Assembly: GCF_040932005.1 (NCBI RefSeq)
Contig: NZ_CP162414.1
Span: 2,197,501-2,261,500, forward strand
Source of the DNA: Aestuariibius sp. HNIBRBA575
Lineage (GTDB): Bacteria > Pseudomonadota > Alphaproteobacteria > Rhodobacterales > Rhodobacteraceae
Length of the DNA: 64,000 bases
Direction: 5' to 3'
This document shows, one piece after another, positions 55,129 to 63,662 of the stretch (position 1 is the stretch's first letter; each line of letters begins with the position of its first letter). The notes under the pieces are model-generated. The model saw only the letters and a list, made by a program, of their open reading frames with translations. It was not told where the DNA came from and made no database searches. The position numbers and the translations under genes were made by a program.

Positions 55129-55950
55129 CTATTTCAGCGCTTTGTGGGGCGGTTTTTCCTGCCCTGTGACCCCACGTTCCAAAGAGGTGACCAACCGGGC
55201 GGCCTCAGCTTTGTTGGAAATCCCCAATTTGCGATAGGCCGCCTGCACATATTCCGACACGGTATAGACCGAAATGCGGCAGGCGCGCGCCACTTCTTTG
55301 CGCGACATCCCACGCGCGACCAAAAACAGAACTTCGCGTTCACGCGGGGATAGATCATCCATCGCCTGCGCATAATCCGGCGACACCATGCGCGGGCGAA
55401 ACGGGTCATCGTCGGACATTTGCGCGTTTGGATCATCGCCCATCAATTCCTCGATACGGCGGTGGGCCAACAAACAGACAAATCTGAATTCTTCGGCACG
55501 TGGGGCGATTTTTTCTTCAAAGACAGGGCGGCTTAGCCGGGTTCCCAGATTGAACCCCCCAAAACGATCCGACCCAATCAACCGCATCGGAATGCCAAGC
55601 CCCGTGGTAAAGCCCGATTGTTCGGCGGCCTGACGGATAAACGCGCGTGATTTATCCGATAGATACGTATGCAGATGCAAAAATTCCAAACCGGTCAGGC
55701 TGATATCGTAATTGTCACAACACCAGCGCAGAAAAGGATCCGCCGCCAAGGTTTCCCCCGGCGAAGTTTCAGTGTTTTGATAAAGCTCGGGCATATTGGT
55801 CAAAGCAATCGGGGATGAAAAATCCGCATCCACCGTCAGGTAGATCACAAATTCGATCCCCTCGCGACGCAACCCTGCGCGCAATGTGTCCCAGACATCT
55901 TCTACTCTGTCCTGACGCTCTAGTGCGCCGGCCACATCAAGCAATCCCAT
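55129..55950 (-). CDS. LuxR family regulator with autoinducer-binding-type domain
   Basis: Protein of 273 residues. The N-terminal half resembles the acyl-homoserine-lactone binding domain (residues about 20-170; ADPFLRWCCDNYD). The C-terminal half is a LuxR helix-turn-helix (LSPREREVLFLVARGMSRKEVARACRISVYTVSEYVQAAYRKLGISN). No luxI synthase is in the window, so it may be an orphan (solo) receptor or bind another ligand. Confidence 0.85.
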   Translation of the reverse strand: MGLLDVAGALERQDRVEDVWDTLRAGLRREGIEFVIYLTVDADFSSPIALTNMPELYQNTETSPGETLAADPFLRWCCDNYDISLTGLEFLHLHTYLSDKSRAFIRQAAEQSGFTTGLGIPMRLIGSDRFGGFNLGTRLSRPVFEEKIAPRAEEFRFVCLLAHRRIEELMGDDPNAQMSDDDPFRPRMVSPDYAQAMDDLSPREREVLFLVARGMSRKEVARACRISVYTVSEYVQAAYRKLGISNKAEAARLVTSLERGVTGQEKPPHKALK

Positions 55951-56135
55951 CTGCGCACCCCCTTATTAAAGGGGATAGATCAAAACGGGGGTTCAAAGCT
56001 AGGTTTGTTTCAGTGCCGCATGGCATTTGGATCTGTTGGCCTGTTTCCCGTATCCCGGCCCAAGCAATTTTTAGCATCAAACCTTTGGGCCGACAGATCC
56101 GCCATGGCCGCCCCCTGCGATTGGAATGTTTCAGT

Positions 56136-56597
56136 TCAACGCCCAGCCATTCTGCGATCGGCAAAGAATTCTACCAATAGATCAGCGGCCTCTTTTTCAG
56201 CGATCCCATCATAGATGTCCGGTTTGTGATGGCATTGGCTGTGTTGAAACACGCGCGGCCCCTGCCCGACCCCCCCGGATTTTGGATCGGACGCGCCGTA
56301 ATATAACCGGTTGATCCGTGCAAATCCGATGGCCGCCGCACACATAGGGCACGGTTCCAGCGTCACATACAGATCATGATTGGCCAGCCGTTCCTGCCCC
56401 AATTGGGCACAAGCGGCGCGAATGGCCAGAATTTCCGCATGGGCGGTTGGGTCATTCAATTCGCGGGTGCGATTGCCCGCCTTGGCGATGATCGCCCCCT
56501 CTGGGGAAATGATCACAGCGCCCACCGGCACCTCACCACGATCGGCGGCGGCGCGGGCCTCTGTCAGGGCGATATCCATGTAGCTGCGAAACGTCAT
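56136..56597 (-). CDS. tadA: tRNA adenosine(34) deaminase
   Basis: Converts A34 to inosine in tRNA-Arg(ACG). The 153-residue enzyme has the zinc deaminase motifs THAEILAIRAA (HAE) and EPCPMCAAAIGFARI (PCxxC). The C-terminal DIYDGIAEKEAADLLVEFF is usual for TadA. Divergent from the pseudouridine synthase gene with a 130-base gap. Confidence 0.95.
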   Translation of the reverse strand: MTFRSYMDIALTEARAAADRGEVPVGAVIISPEGAIIAKAGNRTRELNDPTAHAEILAIRAACAQLGQERLANHDLYVTLEPCPMCAAAIGFARINRLYYGASDPKSGGVGQGPRVFQHSQCHHKPDIYDGIAEKEAADLLVEFFADRRMAGR

Positions 56598-56729
56598 GCC
56601 CCTTGATCAGGGGTTTGGAAATGACTGGCAAGGGGCAGTCAGGGTATTTTTGCCAACAAAAACCCATCTGGTGCGCGGTTTGGGGGATGGCAGGATTGCG
56701 CTTTGGCGGCTGGCAGGGGATATGGGGGT

Positions 56730-57587
56730 ATGAATGATACCCCAAAACAGGGCGACCGGATCGCCAAAGTTCTGTCGCGCGCAGGCATTGCGTCGCGCCG
56801 CGAAGCGGAACGCATGATCGAAGCGGGCCGCGTGTCGGTGAACGGCGAGGTGATCAATAGCCCGGCGTTGAACATCACGGCTGCGGATAAAATCGTGGTG
56901 GACGGCAAACCCGTTGGCGAACCGGAACCACCCAGAATTTGGCTTTATCATAAACCCACCGGGCTGGTGACGACGGAACGCGATGAAAAGGGCCGCGAAA
57001 CCGTGTTTGACGCATTGCCCAAGGAATTGCCCCGTGTGATGTCCGTTGGCCGGTTGGATCTGAACTCAGAAGGGTTGCTGCTGCTGACCAATGATGGCGG
57101 TGTGAAACGCAAACTGGAATTGCCCGCCACGGGTTGGTTGCGCCGTTATCGCGTTCGCACCCATGGCGCGGTCAGCGAAGCGCAATTGGAAACCTTACGT
57201 AAGGGCATCGAAGTGGATGGCGTGCGCTATCAGCCGATGGATGTGACATTTGATCGCCAGCAAGGGGCCAATGCCTGGCTGACGATTGCCCTGCGCGAAG
57301 GCAAGAACCGTGAAATTCGCCGGGCGATGGAATCGCTGGGCGTGACCGTCAACCGATTGATTCGCCTCAGCTATGGGCCGTTTCAATTGGGACAGCTAAA
57401 AGCCGGTGAAGTCGAAGAAGTCAAAGCGCGGGTGGTACGCGATCAACTGGGCATGAGCAAAGACGGTCATGCGGTTTCGCGCCCCAAACCCCAACGCACA
57501 CGGCGTGAAAAAGGCGGCAAGCCCGGCTCAAAGCCAGCCGGAAAATTCGGCGGAAATCCATCAAGGGGGAAATCCACGCGCGGATGA
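56730..57587 (+). CDS. rluB: 23S rRNA pseudouridine synthase, RluB type
   Basis: Enzyme of 285 residues: S4 RNA-binding domain at the N-terminus (GDRIAKVLSRAGIASRREAERMIEAGRVSVNG), then the catalytic GRLDLNSEGLLLLTNDG with the active Asp, and EGKNREIRRAMESLG. A basic Gly/Lys-rich tail (about 40 residues) follows. ATG 56730 directly follows GGGGG; an upstream TTG at 56703 is not supported. Confidence 0.92.
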   Translation: MNDTPKQGDRIAKVLSRAGIASRREAERMIEAGRVSVNGEVINSPALNITAADKIVVDGKPVGEPEPPRIWLYHKPTGLVTTERDEKGRETVFDALPKELPRVMSVGRLDLNSEGLLLLTNDGGVKRKLELPATGWLRRYRVRTHGAVSEAQLETLRKGIEVDGVRYQPMDVTFDRQQGANAWLTIALREGKNREIRRAMESLGVTVNRLIRLSYGPFQLGQLKAGEVEEVKARVVRDQLGMSKDGHAVSRPKPQRTRREKGGKPGSKPAGKFGGNPSRGKSTRG

Positions 57588-57647
57588 ACCTTGCCCCGCC
57601 TGTTTCCATGTGCATTCTTGCTGCAAAATGTCTGATGGGGACTGAGA

Positions 57648-58493
57648 ATGGCCGACCTACTAACACTTGAAAACGCTACAAATTTGATCATGCTCTGCTT
57701 TTTGCAGGCGGTTTTGGGTTTTGATAACCTGCTTTATATTTCGATCGAAAGCCAACGCGCACCGGTCGCACAACAAAAAGCGGTTCGGTTCTGGGGGATC
57801 ATCATCGCCGTGCTGCTGCGGGTGGTGCTGCTGTTTGCGATGATCCGTTTGATCGACGCCTTGGGCGCGCCGTTCTATGAATTCCACTGGGAAGGCATCC
57901 TAGAAGGCGGTGTGAACTTTTCCACCATCGTGTTCGTCATCGGGGGCTTTTTCCTGATGTATACAGCGGTGAAAGAGATCGGTCATATGCTGTCAATTGA
58001 TCATCTGGATCACGATGTCAGCGGCAAATCAGGCAAATCCGCGGTGCGTGTTGTGCTGTTGATTGTCATGATGAACCTGATCTTTTCGTTTGATTCCGTG
58101 CTGTCCGCCATTGCGATCACCGATGTGTTCCCAATTCTAGCGACCGCGATCCTGCTCTCTGGGCTTGCGATGTTGCTGTTGGCGGATGGGGTCACGCGGT
58201 TCTTGGAAAAAAACCGCATGTACGAAGTTCTGGGCCTGTTCATCCTGTTGATCGTCGGTGTGGTCCTGTTGGGCGAAGCGGGTCAAGCCGCGGTGCATGG
58301 CGCTGAGGCCACCGGCATGTCACACGAAGAGGCGCATCATCTGGCGCTGAAACTGTTTGGCCACGAAGTCATTCCGATGTCGAAAACCACGTTCTACTTC
58401 TCGGTTGTCGTGCTGTTTGCGGTGGAAATCCTGCAAACCGGCTATAGCCGCAAGCTGAACAAGGAACGCCATGCTCTGCAGGAACACTCGTAA
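57648..58493 (+). CDS. TerC family membrane protein
   Basis: Integral membrane protein of 281 residues with seven or so helices. Acidic residues inside the membrane typical of TerC are visible in AVLGFDNLLYISI and NLIFSFDSVLSAIAI; TerC relatives export manganese or take part in tellurite and envelope stress responses. A His-rich soluble loop (MSHEEAHHLALKLFGH) may bind metal. First gene of the TelA/XpaC run. Confidence 0.88.
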   Translation: MADLLTLENATNLIMLCFLQAVLGFDNLLYISIESQRAPVAQQKAVRFWGIIIAVLLRVVLLFAMIRLIDALGAPFYEFHWEGILEGGVNFSTIVFVIGGFFLMYTAVKEIGHMLSIDHLDHDVSGKSGKSAVRVVLLIVMMNLIFSFDSVLSAIAITDVFPILATAILLSGLAMLLLADGVTRFLEKNRMYEVLGLFILLIVGVVLLGEAGQAAVHGAEATGMSHEEAHHLALKLFGHEVIPMSKTTFYFSVVVLFAVEILQTGYSRKLNKERHALQEHS

Positions 58494-58537
58494 ATCGTCG
58501 CGAAATCGTTAACATTGACCCGGTAAAGGGGCCTGAG

Positions 58538-58627
58538 ATGCAGAAATCTTTTGGGAAATATACCTATATCCTATTGATCATCGTGATGTTCGGCGTGACG
58601 ACTGGTTGGCTTGTGGGGTCGTTTTAA
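58538..58627 (+). CDS. 29-residue single-helix membrane peptide
   Basis: ATG at 58538 with AAAGGGG seven bases upstream encodes MQKSFGKYTYILLIIVMFG and ten more residues, one transmembrane helix ending in GSF. The stop TAA is fused to the XpaC start as TAATG, strong evidence that it is translated and coupled. Too small for a function call; may be a regulatory or assembly subunit of the TerC-XpaC-TelA system. Confidence 0.7.
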   Translation: MQKSFGKYTYILLIIVMFGVTTGWLVGSF

Positions 58628-59490
58628 TGGCTAAAAAATTCGGCGGGCAATTCAGCCCCAACGGATCAGATGGCAAACCCGGCCAGGAATTGTCGGAACG
58701 CCGCGTGGATGCCAGCGGGGCGCGGGCGAATGTGTTGTTTGTGCCTGCCATCGTGTTGGCGTTTACATCCTTGCGGGGCGGTCCGGTGGATCTGGCGCTG
58801 GGATTGACGGGCGCGGCTGTTCTGGTCCTGGCCGCCCATATGTTACGCGAAGGGCTGCGTGCTGAGGCCGATTATCACTGGCGCAAAATGGCGCGCCGTC
58901 CGGCCCTGCCGCGCAAGATTCTCGCCACCGCCCTGACCGGGATCGGCATCACCATCGCCGCGATCACCAAAGAGGCGGGATTTGCGTCCCTGCTTTATGG
59001 TGCGGTGGCGGCGGGCCTGCATGTGGCGACCTTTGGCATTGATCCGTTAAAGGACAAAACCGTCGAAGGCATTGATCAATTCCAACAGGACCGCGTGGCG
59101 CGCGTCGTTGACCAAGCCGAAGAGCATCTGAGCGTGATCTGGAACCACATCATTTCTACGGATGCCCGTGCGTTGCATGCCCGGGTTGAAGATTTCCAAA
59201 AACAAGCCCGCCGCATGATCCGCACCGTCGAAGAGGACCCGCGCGATCTGACCGGGGCGCGCAAATTTTTGGGGGTTTATTTGCAAGGCGCCGAAGACGC
59301 GACCGTGAAATTCGTCGAAATTTGGAACCGGGACAAAGATCACGATGCCCGTGCAAAATACGAAGAATTGCTGAGCGATCTGGAAAATATCTTTGCGGCC
59401 AAGACCGACAAATTGCTGTTGAATGAACGCAGCGACATGGAAATCGAAATCAAAGTGCTGCGCGACCGTTTGCAGCGTGATGGCGTGTAA
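58627..59490 (+). CDS. XpaC-like protein (5-bromo-4-chloroindolyl phosphate hydrolysis family)
   Basis: Protein of 287 residues. Two hydrophobic segments (VLFVPAIVLAFTSL and ALGLTGAAVLVLAAHML) and a further one near residues 100-130 (ILATALTGIGITIAAI) precede a long soluble helical region. XpaC and TelA genes adjoin in many bacteria (for example xpaC-yaaN in Bacillus subtilis). The ATG overlaps the preceding peptide stop; the frame upstream of it is not used. True activity is unknown. Confidence 0.83.
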   Translation: MAKKFGGQFSPNGSDGKPGQELSERRVDASGARANVLFVPAIVLAFTSLRGGPVDLALGLTGAAVLVLAAHMLREGLRAEADYHWRKMARRPALPRKILATALTGIGITIAAITKEAGFASLLYGAVAAGLHVATFGIDPLKDKTVEGIDQFQQDRVARVVDQAEEHLSVIWNHIISTDARALHARVEDFQKQARRMIRTVEEDPRDLTGARKFLGVYLQGAEDATVKFVEIWNRDKDHDARAKYEELLSDLENIFAAKTDKLLLNERSDMEIEIKVLRDRLQRDGV

Positions 59491-59516
59491 TCGCGTCGTA
59501 TTTTAGGGGGACTGAT

Positions 59517-60716
59517 ATGTCTGACAGAGTTGCTGATAACATGGTCAAAGCGCAGGCCGCGCTGGCTGAGGTTCAAAAAGTCACCGAAGTGGTTTTGGCG
59601 GAACCCAAAAATGAACTGATCACAATCGAGGCCGCGGACGAACCGACCTCTGCTGAAATCACCCGTCGTATGGGTGAAATCAACATGGATGACACCAATT
59701 CGATCATTTCCTTTGGATCGGGTGCGCAGGCGGAATTGCAGGAAATTTCCCAATCCATGCTGGCCGGTGTGCGCAACAAAGATGTGGGTCCTGCGGGCGA
59801 CAGTCTGCGTGAAATCGTGACCACCATTCGCGGGTTCAACGTGTCCGAACTGGACGTGCGTCGCAAACGGTCTTGGTGGGAAAAAATTCTGGGGCGCATG
59901 GCCCCTGCCGCCAAATTTGCCGCCCGTTTTGAAACGGTTCAGGGCCAGATCGACAAGGTTACCGATGATCTGTTGCGCCACGAACATGTGCTGTTGAAAG
60001 ACATCGAAAGCCTTGATGTGCTGTATGATAAAACACTGGCCTTTTACGATGAACTGGCCGTGTATATCGCCGCAGGCGAAGCCAAACTGGCCGAACTGGA
60101 CGCCACAACCATCCCCGCCAAAGAGGCCGAGGTTCAGGCCGCCCCCGAACAAGACGGCGTGATGAAAGCCCAAGAACTGCGCGATCTGCGGGCCGCACGC
60201 GACGATCTGGAACGCCGGGTGCATGATCTGAAACTGACCCGTCAGGTGACCATGCAATCCCTGCCTTCGATCCGGTTGGTGCAGGAAAACGACAAATCCC
60301 TGGTGACCAAGATCAATTCAACGCTGATCAACACCGTGCCGTTGTGGGAAACACAGTTGGCCCAAGCTGTGACCATCCAACGGTCCGCCGAGGCCGCCCA
60401 TGCAGTGCGCGACGCCAATGATCTGACCAACGAACTGCTACAAGCCAACGCGGAAAACCTGCGTCAGGCCAACAAAACCATCCGCGAAGAAATGGAACGC
60501 GGTGTGTTTGACATCGAAGCGGTCAAATCCGCCAATGCCAACCTGATCGCCACCATCAACGAAAGTCTGGAAATCGCAGACGAAGGCAAACGCAAACGTG
60601 CCGAAGCCGAGCTTGAGCTGCAAAAAATGGAAGAAGAGCTGAAAAACACGCTGTCCGCCGCCAAAGCCAAATCCACCGGTTTGGGCGACACAATTGGTAC
60701 GGCAACCGGCGCGTGA
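59517..60716 (+). CDS. telA: Toxic anion resistance protein TelA family
   Basis: Cytosolic coiled-coil protein of 399 residues. Family segments include SIISFGSGAQAELQEISQSML, the RKRSWWEKILGRM stretch and NTVPLWETQLAQAVTIQRS. TelA/KlaA proteins were linked to tellurite resistance and now to envelope stress. Overlaps the DUF2927 gene by four bases (GTGA). With XpaC upstream and TerC before it, it forms the core of a stress locus. Confidence 0.93.
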   Translation: MSDRVADNMVKAQAALAEVQKVTEVVLAEPKNELITIEAADEPTSAEITRRMGEINMDDTNSIISFGSGAQAELQEISQSMLAGVRNKDVGPAGDSLREIVTTIRGFNVSELDVRRKRSWWEKILGRMAPAAKFAARFETVQGQIDKVTDDLLRHEHVLLKDIESLDVLYDKTLAFYDELAVYIAAGEAKLAELDATTIPAKEAEVQAAPEQDGVMKAQELRDLRAARDDLERRVHDLKLTRQVTMQSLPSIRLVQENDKSLVTKINSTLINTVPLWETQLAQAVTIQRSAEAAHAVRDANDLTNELLQANAENLRQANKTIREEMERGVFDIEAVKSANANLIATINESLEIADEGKRKRAEAELELQKMEEELKNTLSAAKAKSTGLGDTIGTATGA

Positions 60717-61714
60717 TTTCAGGCCTGAATAAAACGTGGGGCGCAGTGCTGCGCGGCTGCGGATCCGCCATGGTTGTGGCGGGTCTGGTGGCCTGTGACA
60801 CATTAGGGGGCTTTGAAACCGGGTCGGTTGGCCCGGATGACCCGCCTATTGTGCCCGTGGCCACCCCAACGCGCGCACCACAATTGCGCCCCACGACCCC
60901 TGCCCCATCCGCAGCAAGCGAAGAATTGCGTATTCATTTTGCGCGGGTGCAAAATGACCTGTTGGTGCAGGGATTGCTGCGTCAGGATGGCGGTGGCATT
61001 GACACCCCCTATAATGACCGCATGCTGACAGAGAACTTTGTTCGCATTGCATTGTTCGACGAATACATATCCGACATCAATGGGTTACGCGCCCAAACCA
61101 CGGCCAGCTCTTTGCGCCGCTGGGCCGAACCTGTCCGCATTTCCGTGGAATTTGGCGACAGCGTCCCGTTGCACCAGCGCAGCCAAGACGCCGCTAACGT
61201 GACCCATTATGCCGCCCGTCTGGGGCGTGTGACGGGTCATCCGATAACCGTCTCGGATGAGGCGCCAAATTTCAACATTCTGGTGCTAAACGAAGATGAC
61301 CGCGCCGGGTTTGAACCCCGCTTGCGTGAATTGATCCCCGAAATCAAACCAGAAACGATCCGCACATTCATGTCGTTGGATCGCTCGACTTTCTGCATTG
61401 TTGTGGCCTTTGCCAAACAGGATGAACACACCTATTCCCACGCCATCGCTCTGATCCGCGGCGAACATCCCGATCTGATGCGGCTGGCCTGTATCCACGA
61501 AGAAATGGCCCAAGGCTTGGGTCTGGCCAATGACAGCCCGCGTGCGCGCCCGTCCATTTTCAACGACGACGAAGAGTTCGGCCTGCTCACCACCCATGAT
61601 GAACAGCTTTTGAAAATATTATACGATCCCCGCCTGACGCCCGGCATGACAGAACCAGAAGCCACCCCGATCGTGCGCCAGATTGCATCTGAGTTACTGG
61701 GTGGGCCTGCGTAA
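60713..61714 (+). CDS. DUF2927 lipoprotein
   Basis: Lipoprotein of 333 residues from a GTG that overlaps the telA stop. Lipobox LVAC near residue 28, a Pro/Thr-rich linker, then a DUF2927 domain with LMRLACIHEEMAQGLGLANDSPRARPSIFNDDEEFGLLT, described here only by its key residues: H-E-E and D-D-E. The HEE...  pattern and acidic cluster suggest a metal site and a peptidase-like fold, unproven. Common in Rhodobacterales; function unknown. Confidence 0.85.
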   Translation: MISGLNKTWGAVLRGCGSAMVVAGLVACDTLGGFETGSVGPDDPPIVPVATPTRAPQLRPTTPAPSAASEELRIHFARVQNDLLVQGLLRQDGGGIDTPYNDRMLTENFVRIALFDEYISDINGLRAQTTASSLRRWAEPVRISVEFGDSVPLHQRSQDAANVTHYAARLGRVTGHPITVSDEAPNFNILVLNEDDRAGFEPRLRELIPEIKPETIRTFMSLDRSTFCIVVAFAKQDEHTYSHAIALIRGEHPDLMRLACIHEEMAQGLGLANDSPRARPSIFNDDEEFGLLTTHDEQLLKILYDPRLTPGMTEPEATPIVRQIASELLGGPA

Positions 61715-61742
61715 TTATTGTTTTGATTGAAGGAATTACATA

Positions 61743-62126
61743 ATGAAATCACATCTCAGAGCTGCGATTTTTGGGCTCGGACTGATGCTGCCATCCGCTG
61801 TGCTGGCGGATAATTGTGACCAGCCAAACCTGACCGGGTTTGACAGTGTTTATTGTTTTTCCAAAGTCTATCTGGGCGAAGATGCCCGGTTGAACGCAAA
61901 TTACCAGACCTTGCGCGGCCATTTGTCCAGCAGCCAGACAAACACCCTGCGCACATCGCAACGCAACTGGATTTCAATGCGCGATCGCACATGTATGACC
62001 GGGCCAACCACCGTGAATGTAAATTGCGCGCTGTCCCAAACCCGCGCGCGGGCCGATTGGCTTCAGGCGCGGATTACTGAATGCCGTTCGGTAGGCTGTG
62101 CAACCAGCCGCCTGAACGAATATTGA
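61743..62126 (+). CDS. LprI-like secreted protein (DUF1311)
   Basis: Secreted protein of 127 residues. Signal peptide ends near AVLADN; the mature part has six cysteines (NCDQP, YCFSKVY, RTCMTG, NCALSQ, ECRSVGCATS) and the helical Q.NWI..RDR.C pattern of the lysozyme-inhibitor LprI family. AAGGAA lies eight bases before the ATG. Likely acts in the periplasm, maybe against lysozyme. Confidence 0.8.
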   Translation: MKSHLRAAIFGLGLMLPSAVLADNCDQPNLTGFDSVYCFSKVYLGEDARLNANYQTLRGHLSSSQTNTLRTSQRNWISMRDRTCMTGPTTVNVNCALSQTRARADWLQARITECRSVGCATSRLNEY

Positions 62127-62148
62127 CACCACCCGAAGGAGACGACCC

Positions 62149-63273
62149 ATGGGCATTTTTGACTTTCTTTCTGGCGAATTCATCGACGTCATTCATTGGA
62201 CGGACGACAGCCGGGACACGATGGTGTGGCGGTTTGAACGCGAAGCACATGAAATCAAATACGGTGCAAAACTGACCGTCCGCGAAGGTCAGGCGGCTGT
62301 GTTTGTGCACGAAGGCCAACTGGCCGATGTGTTCACGCCCGGGCTTTATATGTTGGAAACCAACAACATGCCGATCATGACCACCCTGCAACATTGGGAT
62401 CATGGTTTCAAAAGCCCGTTTAAATCGGAAATCTATTACGTCAACACGACACGGTTTTCTGATCTGAAATGGGGCACCAAAAACCCGATCATGCTGCGGG
62501 ATCTTGAATTTGGGCCCGTGCGGATCCGCGCCTTTGGGACCTATACAATCAAGGTCACCGATCCAGCCAAATTCCTGACCGAGATTGTCGGCACAGACGG
62601 TGAATTTACCCGCGACGAAATCAGCTATCAGATCCGCAACATCATCGTTCAGGAATTTTCCCGTGCGATCGCGAAATCAGGTATTCCTGTGTTGGATATG
62701 GCCGCCAATACCGGTGAGGTTGGCAAATTGGTGGCATCCGCGATTGACCCGGTAATTGCTCAATATGGCCTGTCGATCCCCGAGCTATATATCGAAAACA
62801 TTTCGCTGCCCCCCGCGGTGGAAAAGGCGCTGGATGATCGCACATCCCGTGGGATTGCCGGCAATCTGGACGATCATATGAAATGGAAAGCCGCAGAATC
62901 CATGGGCAATGGCGGTGCTGCTGGCGATGCTATGGGCATGGGCATGGGCGCAGCAATGGGGATGGGCATGGCGCAGGCGATGACCCCTTGGGCCCAGAAC
63001 AGCGCGCAAAATGCCCCCCAACAACAGGCCGCCGTCGCGCCAATGGCACCTCCGCCTCCGCCCGTTGAACATGTCTGGCACATCGCGGAAAATGGCGAAA
63101 CCAAAGGCCCATTTTCCAAGGCCCGACTGGCAGAAATGGTCGGCAATGGCAGCCTGAGCCGCGCAACGTTTGTCTGGACCCAAGGCCAAGACGGTTGGAA
63201 AAAAGCCGAAGACGTTATCGAACTGGCGCAATTGTTTACGATCATGCCCCCCCCGCCACCTCCGGGGGTCTGA
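62149..63273 (+). CDS. SPFH-domain protein with C-terminal GYF_2 domain
   Basis: Protein of 374 residues without a membrane helix. Residues about 30-245 form an SPFH (stomatin/prohibitin/flotillin) domain (FTPGLYMLETNN, RIRAFGTYTIKV). A Gly/Met-rich linker (255-285) and Pro-rich segment lead to a GYF_2/DUF4339 domain (about 312-365; VWHIAENGETKGPFS, TFVWTQGQDGWKKAEDV) and a poly-Pro end. Resembles YdjI of Bacillus, which localises PspA-type envelope stress proteins. AAGGAGA lies before the ATG. In the same run as XpaC, TelA and a zinc-ribbon protein. Confidence 0.88.
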   Translation: MGIFDFLSGEFIDVIHWTDDSRDTMVWRFEREAHEIKYGAKLTVREGQAAVFVHEGQLADVFTPGLYMLETNNMPIMTTLQHWDHGFKSPFKSEIYYVNTTRFSDLKWGTKNPIMLRDLEFGPVRIRAFGTYTIKVTDPAKFLTEIVGTDGEFTRDEISYQIRNIIVQEFSRAIAKSGIPVLDMAANTGEVGKLVASAIDPVIAQYGLSIPELYIENISLPPAVEKALDDRTSRGIAGNLDDHMKWKAAESMGNGGAAGDAMGMGMGAAMGMGMAQAMTPWAQNSAQNAPQQQAAVAPMAPPPPPVEHVWHIAENGETKGPFSKARLAEMVGNGSLSRATFVWTQGQDGWKKAEDVIELAQLFTIMPPPPPPGV

Positions 63274-63297
63274 TCGTTGCAGCGTCCGGGCGACGCC

Positions 63298-63627
63298 ATG
63301 GAACGGATTTTCGCCCAAACGGGCGGCGCGGCAGGCCCTAGATGGGGCCTGCGGGGCGATCCGTTGCTATGGGATGCCTTAAAGGACCATTTCACCACCC
63401 ATCCCGATCCGTCTGATATCAGCGATTTTAAGGCGCGATTGCACCAGCTGATCAACGACATCATCGGGATGAATTTACAAACCGCGCCCGCCCATATCCC
63501 TGTCCCGGCTTTTTATCGCGAAAATGGGGGGATGTCGTCGGGCATGGTGGCGCGCGATACTTGGCTGCTTGAATTGGTTCCTTTGCTTGAGGAACGGTTC
63601 AAAGACCTGCACAACCCCCTGACCTAA
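63298..63627 (+). CDS. Unknown small protein in the SPFH locus
   Basis: A 109-residue soluble protein that I do not recognise (MERIFAQTGGAAGPRWGLRGDPLLWDAL; later VPAFYRENGGMSSGMVARDTW). The ATG at 63298 is chosen; the frame is open from a TTG at 63277. It lies 24 bases after the SPFH gene and 35 before the zinc-ribbon gene, so it is likely part of the same operon. Confidence 0.7.
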   Translation: MERIFAQTGGAAGPRWGLRGDPLLWDALKDHFTTHPDPSDISDFKARLHQLINDIIGMNLQTAPAHIPVPAFYRENGGMSSGMVARDTWLLELVPLLEERFKDLHNPLT

Positions 63628-63662
63628 CCCGTTTTAATTCCTATCAAATACCGGATCACCCA

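Noticed and set aside
59340..60257. 305-codon open frame on the minus strand
   Set aside because: Antisense to telA; Phe/Gly/His-rich shadow caused by codon bias on the real strand.
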